A stretch of DNA of 64,000 bases from Fragum whitleyi (GCA_948146395.1 OX411544.1:87939632-88003631); one strand, 5' to 3'; positions 44,471-55,480 are shown, numbered from the stretch's first letter. Program-made: numbers and translations. Notes: generated by a model not told the origin, from the sequence alone.

Positions 44471-44629
44471 ATACTCAAAAACAGTTTATAACTGATTTCG
44501 AACAATTGAAGTTCGATAACAGGATTTTGGCTGTTTTATAGCAATATATTGACAAAATTTCAATTTCAGCAATACAACATGAAGTTTTTTCTTTGTTACG
44601 CTAAGAGATAGGTTATATCGTTAATTGTA

Positions 44630-44865
44630 TATAGAGGATATTGAATGAGTGGTCATTGAATACTGAATTTATTAAACGAGTCATCTATAAACAGATAAAA
44701 ACGAGGCTGCGCAGTTACAAAAATAGCGTTACTATTCGCTCTGAGCTCATTTGCATAGTTATTCTACTAGCGTGATAACACTCGTGTAATATCAAAAATA
44801 TTCAACGGGATTATTTCACTCCGGCGACGTAGGTCATATTATAAATGAGCGATATTGAAAATTAA
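44630..44865 (-). repeat. Dispersed repeat R3, copy 1
   Basis: In reverse complement this matches parts of 52727-53140: TATAATATGACCTACGTCGCC.., CGTTGAATATTTTTGATATTACACGAGTGTTAT, ATGCAAATGAGCTCAGA, then GCCTCGTTTTTATCTG..GTTTAATAAATTC and TGACCACTCATTCAATATCC. Here the two blocks are joined directly; in the other copy about 180 bp and a palindromic arm lie between them. Confidence 0.7.
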
Positions 44866-46197
44866 TTCAATTTTACTGTCAATTCAATTGTTAAAAAAAA
44901 AAGGATCGTGTTATGACGGATATAAAATTTAAAATGACTTATTAACGAGAGATGTTTTGTTCTTGTAACACTGATCAGTTTTCGTTTTGAAGTTACAATT
45001 ACACATAAAAAATCATAGTCGAATACCTGGTACTATGTAGTATTTTTGAGTGCAGTGTAGAATCAAGTGAGATGACAGACGGACACTAACAACAATATAA
45101 TATGAGTTTGCAAAAGAAAGAAAATAATTTTCACAGATGGTGTTTAAAGAAAAAAACAAAATAAAAATGTACTGTTTAAAATTTTCACATTCTCTTCTCG
45201 TTATGCTAACAGAACAGCTAGGATTCCATAGACGGGTGATAAGCAGAAAGTGGGATAGAAGTGGAGATCACACAATTCCTTCCAGAATTTTGGATTTAGA
45301 ACCAGAAAAACTTCCAATGTTGCATGACATTTGGTAAGCCCGAGCCCGCAAGCCCATCTCAGGCTTGATAGATCTGAAGCAGCAATTGGGAAGGGTTTAT
45401 TTTCATTTTTCATCACAGGGTAACGATATAGTGAAGAAACCTGCATGTTTTTCAGTGTAAAGGCACAATAGACGATACAAATGTTTCAAGGGATTTTGAG
45501 CCAGTGTAGATGCATGTTTTCAAACTTCTCTAAATTACACAAAGGTTCTGCTGTTGTTTATGCAAAGAAAACCATTGATGTAAATGATGCAATGAGCTGA
45601 TATTTTTTATAGAAGTTTAAAACCTTGTTTCTGAACTGCGATTGTAAAGGCCAACGTTACCATAAAGACGTCATTCTTTTTTGCTACTAAGATACGATGC
45701 CAGTAATATTAATGATGCTCCTTTTTATTGATATTAAATACCTAAACAAGCATCTGCGAACTCAATAAAAAAAATAATTATTCAAAAATGAGTTGAGGTC
45801 AAAATTTGAGATCAGTGAGAAACGTTAAGATAGAACAAAATATATATATTTTTTTTTTTTGAAAAAAATAGTTATATTGACTTTCCTGTAATGTTTGTCG
45901 ACAGATTATCGCAAAATATCGGTAGATCATCCCCAAACAACTGTATGGCCAAACTTCTGAAATTATGAAAGTTTCTTTTATGTCTTTTGGTGGTTTATTG
46001 GGGAACAAAGGCATAGTTTCATTTTGATAAACCAACTGCTTAACCAGTGAAATTACCAAAAAGTTCAACTCGCTTCACGGTATACTCTCGTTCATATTTC
46101 AATAAGCCGTTCTCTTATCTCTCAAATGTAAACTTTGCTCTAGATATACAAAACAATAGATATTCAATATGTATAATAAAGATCATAATTATGACGT

Positions 46198-46582
46198 TTT
46201 ATAATCCACCATTATTGAACTGACAGGGCGGAGCGGAGCCCTTCAGGTTAAGATAAATCAGCTTTTTACTATAAGTACTTATCTTTATAGATAGAAGACA
46301 TGAACATAACTTGAGACATTAAATCGTAGGTTGGTAGCAAAACCCTCACAACTTCAGCTGGTTAAAGCTGAAGCTACGAGGGTTTGGCAAGCCAACGATG
46401 AAATGCGTTCACTTTCTCTAAGCACGAGAACCCGTTTGGTTATATGATACAGTTATTTGCAAGCATTAACTGTAATTTCCGACTAACGTTTGACAGAAAA
46501 CCATAAATATTGAAATAGTAAATTCGCTAAATTGCGTCATGCGTAATACACGCCATACCAGGTGAATATTGACGCAGAATAC
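46198..46582 (+). repeat. Dispersed repeat R2, copy 2
   Basis: Counterpart of 17673-18035. Contains a clear hairpin (AAACCCTC..CTTCAGCT / AGCTGAAG..GAGGGTTT, about 46341-46390). A related hairpin occurs at 53205-53270. Confidence 0.65.
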
Positions 46583-47051
46583 TTCCAACCGGGTTTATAT
46601 AAATTGGACCTTCACTTATTTATTTGTTAATACATGCTAGTCTATCGACTAGGTTTTTTCCCGCCATTGACTATGTTTTAAAATTTAGTATGTATACATG
46701 TGGGGTAATGGGCGCACTTTTTTTCATTTACAGATATTTCTTTTTCGCGTAATAATCAAAATGTTCAGAGCAGCGAATCGATACGTTACTTGAATGCAAA
46801 GACTGAAGGTAACATCGTAGGGTCGGCGCCAACATTATGTATGAGCATTTATACGTATTTTTCTATAATTTTCCTCGGAATGACAATTGAACCGTTAAAA
46901 GAAGATGCATTAAATTATTTGAGATTCATAAAAGAGAAACTATATGTATTTTTTTTAAAAAGTATACTGACAGAATGTTCATTTGTACATTCAAAGGCCG
47001 AATTTCCATCTGAAACAAGGTCATTTATCTTTTCTCATTCATATGAAAATA

Positions 47052-47368
47052 CAGTCGACCACGTCCATTAAGCGACCACCGTAAAAAGTCCCGTCACTGT
47101 AAGCAAAACCTCCGAAAAAGAGGACCATCTTAACGAAACATTTGTTATTATTGAATCTTATGATGACGAAGCCCATTAGAATCGTCTCAATAAGACGATT
47201 CTAATGGGTTCGAACATCATAGCATTCAGTACGACTTGACCGACAATCTATGAATACTATCAAATTGAACCCTAACAATTATCATGATATTTTGTATTAA
47301 GCGACCATTCCCATAAACGACCGCTTTTTGATGGCCCAATTAGTGATCGCTTTACACAAGTTTCACTG
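47052..47368. mobile_element. pogo/Tigger-like MITE with central hairpin
   Basis: TA flanks (47050-47051, 47369-47370). The left end CAGTCGACCACGTCCATTAA with GCGACCACC and the right end (complement CAGTGAAACTTGTGTAAAGC then GATCACTAATTGG) resemble pogo-family termini with repeated CGACC motifs. 317 bp, non-coding. The centre has a 16-bp perfect hairpin CCCATTAGAATCGTCT / AGACGATTCTAATGGG (47172-47187, 47193-47208). Confidence 0.72.
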
Positions 47369-47370
47369 TA

Positions 47371-47833
47371 ATTTAATTTATACATGTAATAAATTTAATG
47401 GGCGAAGCACAGGAATTGAAAGCTACCCCTCGTAACTATATCTTAATGTTACACAAGAGTGCCTATGATATTTGTTCGTTGGCCGACTAGAAATAACTAA
47501 TGTATGTGCCGCGGTCGAAATTTGAAAATAACATATGCATAAAATCCCCATTTTCCGAGCAAACCTCATTACCCGTTTATTGTAACGCTGTGTTATTTAC
47601 GGGGGAAAAAGGCTAATTTACTTTTGATGCTCTTGGAGGTCTCCTCGATACCTCTGATTGTTAATCCACCGGCTTAGTTTGTAAAAATAAGCTTGGCAGA
47701 CATTCAGAACTTATAATGCTCTTGTTTTTGAAAAGATGAAAGAGTTTTAGGCGTGTAGAACTTATGTAAGCAACTTGGGAACGAGTCAAGTGAGCGCCTC
47801 TACATGAATACTATAGAAGAACATGATATAGTA
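47371..47833. other. Non-coding spacer
   Basis: No gene or repeat recognised between the pogo-like MITE and the next MITE-1 copy. Confidence 0.45.
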
Positions 47834-48269
47834 CAGTTAACAACATCGTGAAATTGACAAGGTGACTGGTTTTTGAATGAGTTAGGAATGAACTTGAATG
47901 AGTATGTGGAGCGAGTTTTGAGTGAATTTAATGGGAGGTAATCCTATATCGCAAATTTTGTTCAGGGTGAACAAAATTTGTGATATTAATTACCTCCCTT
48001 TAATAAAATATACATACGAGTTGTATATATAGCTTCCTATTTCTTCAAGAACCTATGAGACGCTAACAATTTAAATCATGTTAGAGAAATCACGATTTTT
48101 CTCTATCTAAATTTATATTGAATGACGTTGTTGATTCTATGTTTTCAATTGGTTTGAGCGTTTTTGAATGGTTTGAGTGAGTGTCTGGAATGAATGAATG
48201 GAGTGCTGAGTGAGCGATTTAGAATGGTTTTGATTGAGGTGAATGTCAATTTCACGATGTAATTAACTG
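47834..48269 (-). mobile_element. MITE-1 copy, complete
   Basis: CAGTTAACAACATCGTGAAA after TA 47832-47833, ending CACGATGTAATTAACTG. Both arms and the hairpin core (TATCGCAAATTTTG..CAAAATTTGTGATA, about 47947-47985) are well preserved, so this is one of the best copies. 436 bp. Confidence 0.9.
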
Positions 48270-48324
48270 TTGTTACCCTGAAAACATCCATCGCTTTTAC
48301 CTTATAGTCTATTTACACGAATAC

Positions 48325-48520
48325 ATCTTGAACAAAATTAGCGATATTTATTACCTCCCTTTAATAGAATATGCATACTTTTCTCTTTTTTTCGTCTTCT
48401 TGGAGGAATCAGCCTCTTAAAAATTAAAAAAGTGATTGTTTGGAATGAATGATTGGAGCGCTAAGTGTATGATAAAGAATAATTTTGATCGGAATGACAG
48501 TCAATTTCACATGTTGTTAA
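48325..48520 (-). mobile_element. MITE-1 fragment
   Basis: Keeps half of the hairpin core (GAACAAAATTAGCGATATTTATTACCTCCC), the GAATGAATGATTGGAGCG arm, and ends CAATTTCACATGTTG. The left end is missing. Confidence 0.65.
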
Positions 48521-48916
48521 AGGTAAGTAATTTAGAAAATACCGTATCTAACCTTTTCTGTGAAAAGTTGATGACGAAACGTTTTACGAGGTTGAATGAA
48601 AAAAAATACGTAGACTAAGTTACAGATATTTTGATTTTACGGATTTAAAAAAGAAAACTCCACTTTTATCATTTTGCGACATTTTCCTTTTTATCCAGTT
48701 CATTTGTATGCAGTCCAACTAGTTGGTCAACTGTAGCGACCATTCTGAAACGTGTAGCCATTTGGTACCGGCGCACGGTAACGATGTCAATATGACGCTA
48801 CGGTATTGACAGCAAGCGTTGGAACTTGGCACTTTTCAGAATACTCAACTCAATTATCAACACAATTTCTGTATCGCCTTATCCATTGGATAAATACAAT
48901 TTTCATACCAAACTGA
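48521..48916. other. Non-coding spacer
   Basis: Nothing recognised between the MITE fragment and the SINE. Confidence 0.45.
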
Positions 48917-48928
48917 TCCAAATGATGA

Positions 48929-49205
48929 TTGATTGATTGAATGGGTTTTACGCCACTTTCAACAATTTCGCAGTTATATCGCGGCGGCCGGAGCACCTAA
49001 CAATGGATTCCTGGTATTTATTTCACCCTTTACTACCATGACACCCTTTCCTAGCCTCCGACTGCTATCTCACATAGGTTTACGATTATCTACCCATTGG
49101 TGAGAGACAAACGTCGGAAAGGATATTGGCCGCCAACGGGGATCGAACCCACGACTTCCAGATTGGATGTCTTATGCCTAACCAACTGCGCTATGGGGGC
49201 GGCTT
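48929..49205 (-). mobile_element. SINE-1 copy, full length, perfect target duplication
   Basis: TCCAAATGATGA occurs on both sides (48917-48928 and 49206-49217). On the minus strand the head has the A box and B box (GGTTCGATCCCCG), then the common body and a TTGATTGATTG tail. The exact 12-bp duplication indicates a recent insertion. Confidence 0.94.
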
Positions 49206-49302
49206 TCCAAATGATGAACTATATTGTTTAATGTGTGTTTAAGATACTAGTACTGCACTGATGTTGATCTGTGACAGATCTCCAGAAACTATCCATTAAC
49301 AA

Positions 49303-49340
49303 AAAACCACACACACACACACACACACGCACACACACAA
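49303..49340. repeat. AC microsatellite
   Basis: (AC)n with one G interruption, followed by an A run. Confidence 0.95.
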
Positions 49341-49959
49341 AAAAACGAAAAAGAAGACATCTGATTACAATTGAAGACCTTATATCATACTACATCATGT
49401 TAACGTCTCGCCTAGGTTTTTTCCTATAGGCTCAGTAGAACTTTCCGCTGATTGCCCATTCGTCTTGGTCTCGACCGGTGCCGTCAATTCGAAGTTCAAA
49501 ACTTGATGCGTGTTCCTATCTTACTAACTTTGAATCGGAAATGTTAAATGAATGATGCTTAAATTCTATAAATCCTTACAGATTACATCAGCACGTAAAT
49601 AGACGAAGTTTTGAATGTTTAGGTACAAAATGAGGGAACAATTCCGGGTAGAAACACTAGGAAGTAGCGTTACGGACTACATTGCGCCGGTGGAATGAGG
49701 AATCTCTCAGGAGATCCCGGGGTCTCCATATTTGCTACGCTTTAACGATATAGCGTCGCAAATAGCGTAGAAAATAGGAAGATCCAGGGGTATCCGTGGA
49801 TGCAAGAGGTATAGCTAACTAAACTCCAAAATGAATATGTTCTCAAACAGTTTTAGAAATAGTATCTCGCTTTGCACGTTATAATACGTAAACTTAATTG
49901 CATATCGTGGAAGTAGAATTTTTTAACGTAAGCAAACATATTTGCATCCTGGACGGAGG
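49341..49959. other. Non-coding stretch with a foldback remnant
   Basis: No gene. Near 49860 the motif AGTATCTCGCTTTGCACGTTA matches the core of the foldback elements at 49960 and 51006, so a diverged half copy is likely here. Confidence 0.45.
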
Positions 49960-50095
49960 GCAGCGCTGCGTTCAGGATGAAAGCATTAGTAAAGCGATTT
50001 CGAAATGATACCTCGCTTTGCACGTATGTCCACGTGCAAAGCGGGGTATCATCTCAAAGTGCTCGCGAAACGTTTTAACATCCTGAACACAGGGC
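49960..50095. mobile_element. Foldback element FB-1, copy 1
   Basis: A near-complete palindrome. Outer ends CTGCGTTCAGGATG and CATCCTGAACACAGGG pair, and the inner arms ATGATACCTCGCTTTGCACGT / ACGTGCAAAGCGGGGTATCAT meet around ATGTCC. Non-coding; target duplication not resolved. Confidence 0.75.
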
Positions 50096-50392
50096 TGGAC
50101 AATGACCACTGTATGCCAGCAGTAGCATGACCAATTATCCGGTTTATCCTTCCCTGTTTACTACATGTGTTTAACATCTTTGGTTACGCGCAATTAACAA
50201 GCACCTTCATGCCTTGTTCTCTCTGCTTGACGTCAAAGCTCGTGTTACACGTGCTGGAAAAAAACAGGAAGAGAAACATTCATCTTTTTGGCAGGGTTTG
50301 TTAAATGTCTAGTGATGCCAAAATCTGTTTTAACGCATGAAGCCCTTGTATTTGTGTTTTGAAGGTCATGAACTCCTCAATAGTATATTATA

Positions 50393-50837
50393 CAGTTAGA
50401 AAAACGTCATGAATTTGAGACCCATCCCATTCTAAGCCATTCCAAATCACTCACTCAACGCTTCTTTCATTCAGTCTAAAAGCTAATTCAAACTATTTTA
50501 AAACGGTCCCAAAATCACTAAAATGGTCATATCAACAACTTTATTTAAAATAGAAATTGCAAGAAAAAGTCCGAAATTTCACTGATTTAATTGAATGTTT
50601 TAAATGTCTGGTTAGTTTGTATAGATGTAGAGAGCTATTTTTGGACTTTTTATGATTGCATTCTTTTTAAAAGGGGGGTAATAGATACCGCTTATTTTGT
50701 TCATCTTGATCAAGGTTAGCGATATTGTATAACATCCCCTTAATTTCATTCAAAACCCACTCATCGTACTCTTTCATTTCCATTCCCAAATTATTCCAAT
50801 ATCATTAACCTGGTCAATTTCACGATGTTCTTAACCG
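50393..50837 (+). mobile_element. MITE-1 copy, old
   Basis: TA before CAGTTAGAAAAACGTC; the right end is ..TTTCACGATGTTCTTAACCG. Hairpin core eroded (ATACCGCTTATTTTGTTC..AGCGATATTGTATAAC, about 50682-50735). Confidence 0.75.
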
Positions 50838-51005
50838 TGTATATTTTACATCGTTGATCATGCTAATTTTCGTATGTATTATTCAAGCCGAATTTCCCTT
50901 ATAGATTCTCTCATTCAATACACACAAAATACATACAGTTCAACCATATACAACGCTCTTAACACTTTTAAGTTATATCCCCGAAATCGTTGTTAACCTT
51001 AGTAA

Positions 51006-51145
51006 GACACCAGCCCTGCGTTCAGCTTCACAAATCAGTGCAAACAGTTTTCCCATTGTACCCCGCTTTGCATGAAAATGCACGTGCAAAGCGGGGTACA
51101 ATTGGAAAACTGTTTGCACTGTTTTGTGATCCTGAACACAGGGCA
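51006..51145. mobile_element. Foldback element FB-1, copy 2
   Basis: Arms of about 65 bp. CCAGCCCTGCGTTCAG.. pairs with ..CTGAACACAGGGC; inner arms TTGTACCCCGCTTTGCA.. / ..TGCAAAGCGGGGTACAA. Same core and ends as copy 1 but a different middle arm (CAGTGCAAACAGTTTTCC). The overlapping short frame is an artefact. Confidence 0.8.
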
Positions 51146-51474
51146 CATGACGTATTCGTAAGTTGCCGGTTCAACTAGTGACTAAGGTTAAAGCAGAGAA
51201 GATCTATGCACGAGTATTTAGGTATAGGTGTGTGTGCTTTCAAGCGTGAATATGACGAAAAGGGAATAACAAACGTCTTCTCAAATAGTACGATCTATAT
51301 TTTTTTTTTCTATCATATCTAACTCGAAGAATTTTCCACTGACGATTATCTTCGTATGCCGAAAAAAAAAAAACAACAACAACGACAACAACAAAAAACA
51401 CGACTAACTTATTAAAACCAACAAGCGGTATGCAACAGTATTTTTTTTTTATATATTTAAACTTTTCCTTTAAC

Positions 51475-51545
51475 CTGCTTTGCGTTCGTGATACCAAAAG
51501 CGGTGCAAACTGTTACATTTTACCCCGCTTTGCATGAGAGTGAAC
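51475..51545. repeat. FB-1 half-copy remnant
   Basis: CTGCTTTGCGTTCGTGA..GGTGCAAACTGTTACATTTTACCCCGCTTTGCATG aligns with the left arm of FB-1 copy 2; the right arm is absent. Confidence 0.55.
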
Positions 51546-51993
51546 ACGCTCAACACAGAATTAGTAAGATTTATGAAATCGAGTTTCCCAAAGTTTTGGC
51601 ACAAAGTATTTTGGATACCTAAGCAAGGTTCTTTTAGCCACGCAAAGTCTACGGCCAACTACGACGATGAATGACTTCGACTTTATGCGTGAAACTAGGT
51701 CCAGTGTGACACAGCCTTGATACCATTGTATCCTTCTCGTTTCGGTTTTTCGTGATACATGATAGTCCTAGCAGATTTCAGCAGACATGGCCGCCCGCCA
51801 TGAAGAATGAAGCCAACACAAGAACCAGTGGCGATGTGAGTCAACCGTACTACTGTTTTGGCGGGACGTGTTAATGGGCTGATTGATTGACAGGTCGCGG
51901 CATGAGGAAACAATACTTAGATCTAATTGGTAAACAAACAAATAAGAATATGAAACTATGACGTAATGATTTCTACATTTCTGAAGAATGACA
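51546..51993. other. Non-coding spacer
   Basis: No gene recognised; the overlapping minus-strand frames lack domains. Confidence 0.45.
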
Positions 51994-51995
51994 TA

Positions 51996-52375
51996 CAGTA
52001 AGTTACATCGTGAAATTGACATTCGTCTCAATCAAAGCCATTCTAAATCGCTCACCCAGCGCTACATTTGTTCATTCCAAACACTCACAAAACCATTCAA
52101 TAACGCTCAAACCCATTGAAAAATATAGAATCAACAACGTCATTCAAGATTAATTTTGATAGAGAAAAATCGCGATTTCACTGACATAATTCAAATTTCA
52201 AGCGTCTAATAGGTTCTTGAAGAAATGGGAAGCTAACTATAGAACTTCCATGCAAATTTTATTAAAGGGAGGTACATGTAATCAATATCGCTTATTTTGT
52301 TCATCCTGAACAAAATTAGCGATATAAGATTACCTCCAATTAAATTCACTCAAAACTCGCTCTACACACTCATTT
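51996..52375 (+). mobile_element. MITE-1 copy, right end replaced (chimera 1)
   Basis: TA then CAGTAAGTTACATCG (51996), with arms and hairpin core (CAATATCGCTTATTTTG..CAAAATTAGCGATATAAG, about 52278-52330) preserved. Similarity stops after CTCGCTCTACACACTCATTTT, where an ATTATTATTTTTTT run begins. The same junction recurs at 63505. Confidence 0.8.
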
Positions 52376-52726
52376 TATTATTATTTTTTTTTGTTTAACC
52401 AACAAACCCAAACGGTTGGCTTTTTACATGTAGAGTACATCAGTTGAACAGGAAGAAGAAGAAGAAGAGGTTGCCAGATTGATGAAAGTTTCGTTCTGTA
52501 CCTTTTTTCATTGTTCACCAAAAGTGTTTAACTGAATAAGCTTGATCTTATGTCCGTCATCGTTTCGAAGTACATGGTATTTTAGATGTTGCGACGGAAA
52601 TGAATTGCATGCAACAGCAGAAAGATAAAAAACCCCACCGTGTATCGAGTGTTACAGCTTCAAAGACCTCTCACGTGAAAATCTGTAGATGTAGGCCGTA
52701 TATATAAAGCGACGGTAAATAAAATT
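52376..52726 (-). repeat. Shared flank R4, copy 1
   Basis: About 350 bp nearly collinear with 63511-63860 (ACCAACAAACCCAAAC.., GAAGAAGAAGAAGAGGTTG.., AATAAGCTTGATCTTA.., GTACATGGTATTTTAGATGTTGCGACGGAAAT). Read on the minus strand it ends in an A-rich AATAATAAT tail at the MITE junction, so it may be the 3' part of a retroelement inserted into MITE-1. Confidence 0.65.
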
Positions 52727-53140
52727 ATTTATAATATGACCTACGTCGCCGAAGTGAAATAACGCCGTTGAATATTTTTGATATTACACGAGTGTTATTA
52801 CACTAGTGGAATAATTATGCAAATGAGCTCAGATAGAACAGCAACGCTATTTTGTAACCGCGAAATTGACGTCATATTGTGAAATCATTTTTGAACGGCG
52901 TTATAAGTTTCGCGGAAATTTGAAATGTTGAAAGATAAAGATATTTTTCGATTTTTCGCAAAAATTCGGGTCATATTATAAATAGAATATAAAATTTGTG
53001 CTCATAAAATACCGAATTTATTAAACTCGTCATCTATAAACAGATAAAGCTCGGCGCAGCCTCGTTTTTATCTGTTTATAGATGACTCGTTTAATAAATT
53101 CGGTACTCCATGACCACTCATTCAATATCCTCTATATATG
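52727..53140 (+). repeat. Dispersed repeat R3, copy 2, with a palindrome
   Basis: Matches the reverse complement of 44630-44865 in two blocks. TTATAATATGACC (52727) and GGTCATATTATAAA (about 52970) face each other as inverted repeats. 53018-53110 is a strong palindrome (TACCGAATTTATTAAACTCG.. / ..CGAGTTTAATAAATTCGGTA with arms of about 45 bp). Confidence 0.7.
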
Positions 53141-53202
53141 TACACAACTTATTCACAATGCATCATATTTGCGAATCCATTAAAGTATTCGTCATTTGGC
53201 GA

Positions 53203-53272
53203 TCAAAACCTCCGTTACTTCAGCTTTATTCAAGCTGTAGTAACGAGATTTGATCGCTTAACGACGATTTTT
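53203..53272. repeat. Hairpin related to repeat R2
   Basis: GGCGATCAAAACCTCCGTTACTTCAGCTT / AAGCTGTAGTAACGAGATTTGATCGC around TATTC. The CTTCAGCT..AGCTG..ACGAG order is the same as in the R2 hairpin at 46341-46390. Confidence 0.55.
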
Positions 53273-53839
53273 TTTCAAAATAGACAGGATTGGTAAAAGA
53301 GCATTTCAATAGTTCTCAACTCCTCTGAAGTTTCATCGATGCCACACCCTTTTACCCTGTACTAAATGACTAAACCAGATATATTGTAGAGTACCTCCGA
53401 CATTTTTATGATCTAAACAGTGCTAATTGGTGAGGAAAATACATTAGTATAGTAACCGTTGTTTTGTCTTCCCCTTTGATATGACATTTGGCTTTTTAAC
53501 AAATTATGGTAGTTTTATTCTCCCAGAAAGAGTTGCGAGAAATATTTATGAATGTTTATGGTCGACAAACTGTTCGTCTATCAACCCGCCTGGACCAATT
53601 CGTCCGTCCGATTTCTTATTTTTTCGACAATAATTCACAAAATCAAACTAAAAATTACCAGCTTCAGCCTCTATCCAACGAAAATTTAACCAAGTTCAGA
53701 TTAAACAACAATAACAGAAACAATAACAACAACGCTTTATGACGGTAAACAAATAACATCTGCGATTTAGAAGAAAACTAGATGTAGTCTAAATGGGGAA
53801 CGATGTTACGTACAATTGAGGATATTATGTGAAATTGAC
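53273..53839. other. Non-coding spacer
   Basis: A 78-codon frame at 53506-53742 ends in an Asn run and has no recognised domain; not supported as a gene. Nothing else seen. Confidence 0.45.
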
Positions 53840-54152
53840 GATGTAACGTGAAATTGACAGTCTTTCTGATCAATACCACTATAAATCACTCACTCAGCTC
53901 TTCACGATTTCACTTACATAATTAGCATAGACATGGTTAGCGCGTGATGTGTTCGTTAAGACAAAATAGCTATTCATAGAACCTGTATGTATTTTTATTA
54001 AGAGGGAAAGATACCACCAATTTTGTTGATTTTGAACAAAATTAACGATATTGACTCATCTACCTTTAATTTCGCTCAAAATCGCCCATTCAATTTCATT
54101 CCGAAATCATTCCAATTACATCATCGTATCAATATCGCATTGTTGGTAACAG
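53840..54152 (+). mobile_element. MITE-1 copy, old and shortened
   Basis: ACGTGAAATTGACAGTC..ATAAATCACTCACTCAGC arm, an eroded core (CCAATTTTGTTGATTTTGAACAAAATTAACG) and a right end ATCGCATTGTTGGTAACAG before TA. Confidence 0.65.
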
Positions 54153-54384
54153 TAAGTGATATCTTGTATATGTATCGTCCTTGAATATTTTCACTTGCCC
54201 GCAGTTGTGGGACAACATGATACATGTACCCTTTCAGTATGCAACTTTATAGGAGGGTATCAATAAATATTATAATATAAGTGTTTTTTTCTGTTGTCAG
54301 AAGCGCTTGTTCGGAAGCATATAGATAAATAGCATCTGACGGGCCCTTAACATCTTACATGTCATTATTTGATTGTTTGTAAGT

Positions 54385-54440
54385 GTTTGAACGCCACTTT
54401 GATCACTTTTACAGTTATATCGATGTGGCTAGTGTACCTA
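54385..54440 (-). mobile_element. SINE-1 3' fragment, interrupted by a MITE
   Basis: GAACGCCACTTTGATCACTTTTACAGTTATATCG..TGTACCTAC matches the body end of the SINEs. The next few SINE bases (TCCTGGT) appear at 54876, after the MITE, so the MITE landed inside this old SINE. Confidence 0.55.
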
Positions 54441-54446
54441 CATGTA

Positions 54447-54873
54447 CAGTTAAGAACATCGTGAAATTAACAAGGTGAATGATTATGGAATGATTTAGGA
54501 ATGGAATTGAATGAATGTGTTGAGCGACTTTTGGGTGAATTTAACGGGAGGTAATCCAGTATTGCAAATTTTGTTCATGATGAACAAAATTAGCAATATT
54601 GATTACCTCCCTTTAATAAAATATGCATACAAGTTTGATATATTTCTTCAAAAACCTATTATACGCTAACAATTTCAATTAAATAGGTGAAATCCAGATA
54701 TTTTTACCAGCTCTTTCATTTTGAACGAAGTTGTTGTTATATGTTTTTCAGTGAGTTTGGAGCGTTTTTGAATGGTTTGAGTGAGTGTCTGGAATGAATG
54801 AATGGAGCGCTGAGTGAGCGATTTAGAATGGTTTTGATTGGATTAAATGTCAATTTCACGATGTTACTAACTG
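54447..54873 (-). mobile_element. MITE-1 copy, complete
   Basis: TA 54445-54446 and 54874-54875; CAGTTAAGAACATCG.. to ..CACGATGTTACTAACTG. Hairpin core AGTATTGCAAATTTTG..AAAATTAGCAATATTG at about 54557-54600. 427 bp. Confidence 0.9.
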
Positions 54874-54879
54874 TATCCT

Positions 54880-55371
54880 GGTTTCCTATAATATTAATGA
54901 ATCTAGCTAAATTTTTACAAGAGGTCTTTCAACGAAGAATAATGTTCGAAAATGGATAATTCACTCTAATCTAGATGTTTTTTTATATTTTATGGAAAGC
55001 TAAATATTTGAAAAAAAATGCTTAATGTCAATGAAAAAACAATAATTTGTCATCAGTTCCTATGCTATAAACTTTATTCAATATATAATTTTCTCTCAAA
55101 TTAATGTTTCTTTACCATACCTCATACAGATAACCAGGATTCGCTCTTATGAGCAGTGATAACAGTACATTTGTATGCAAACCACTGGTCAAATTAGCGA
55201 ATTTGGTCTATACATGCTTCTTATGTTATCCTTAGTGTTTGAAATGTATTTGTCAAGTTGTTTGTTTTTATATATGTTTGTTTGACCTTGTTGATTTATT
55301 GTACATCATTGTTGTGTAACAAGAAACTGTATAGTTTACGTTACTTCAATAAAACATCTATCTATCTATCC
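54880..55371 (+). other. Non-coding stretch, right part a possible LINE 3' tail
   Basis: About 55130-55371 ends with TTCAATAAAACATCTATCTATCTATC, a polyadenylation signal followed by an (ATCT)n run, the usual look of a LINE 3' terminus. No coding part was found upstream, so it would be strongly 5' truncated. Confidence 0.4.
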
Positions 55372-55480
55372 TATCGATCATCATACCAGTACAACCACAA
55401 CATTTCATCTAACCAACCGGTTGCTCATCCGTCTTAGGCGTACAACTTATCATGTTTCCACTGGAGAGAGACAAACCAGG
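55372..55480 (-). mobile_element. SINE-1 body fragment, diverged
   Basis: ACCAGTACAACCACAACATTTC.. and CACTGGAGAGAGACAAAC match the SINE body in reverse orientation; head and tail are not clear. Confidence 0.45.

Larger units (their letters stand above)
44475..47049. other. Non-coding stretch with two dispersed repeats
   Basis: No host gene recognised. Short frames at 45137-45337, 45799-46068 and 46790-47071 have no domain signal and no supporting context. Dispersed repeats lie at 44630-44865 and 46198-46582. A T/A run is near 45845. Confidence 0.5.

Noticed and set aside
31536..45057. CACTACTCAAAAG at 31536 and CTCAAAAATACT (complement) near 45057 as ends of one 13-kb transposon carrying the LTR array
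   Set aside because: A better inverted partner for the left end lies at 32116 with a matching TA, and the empty paralogous site fits a 581-bp insertion.
45137..47071. Short frames at 45137, 45799 and 46790 as possible exons
   Set aside because: No recognised domain or convincing splice sites; each is within the length expected by chance in AT-rich DNA.
53506..53742. 78-codon frame ending in an Asn run
   Set aside because: No domain, no start context, no neighbouring exon-like sequence.
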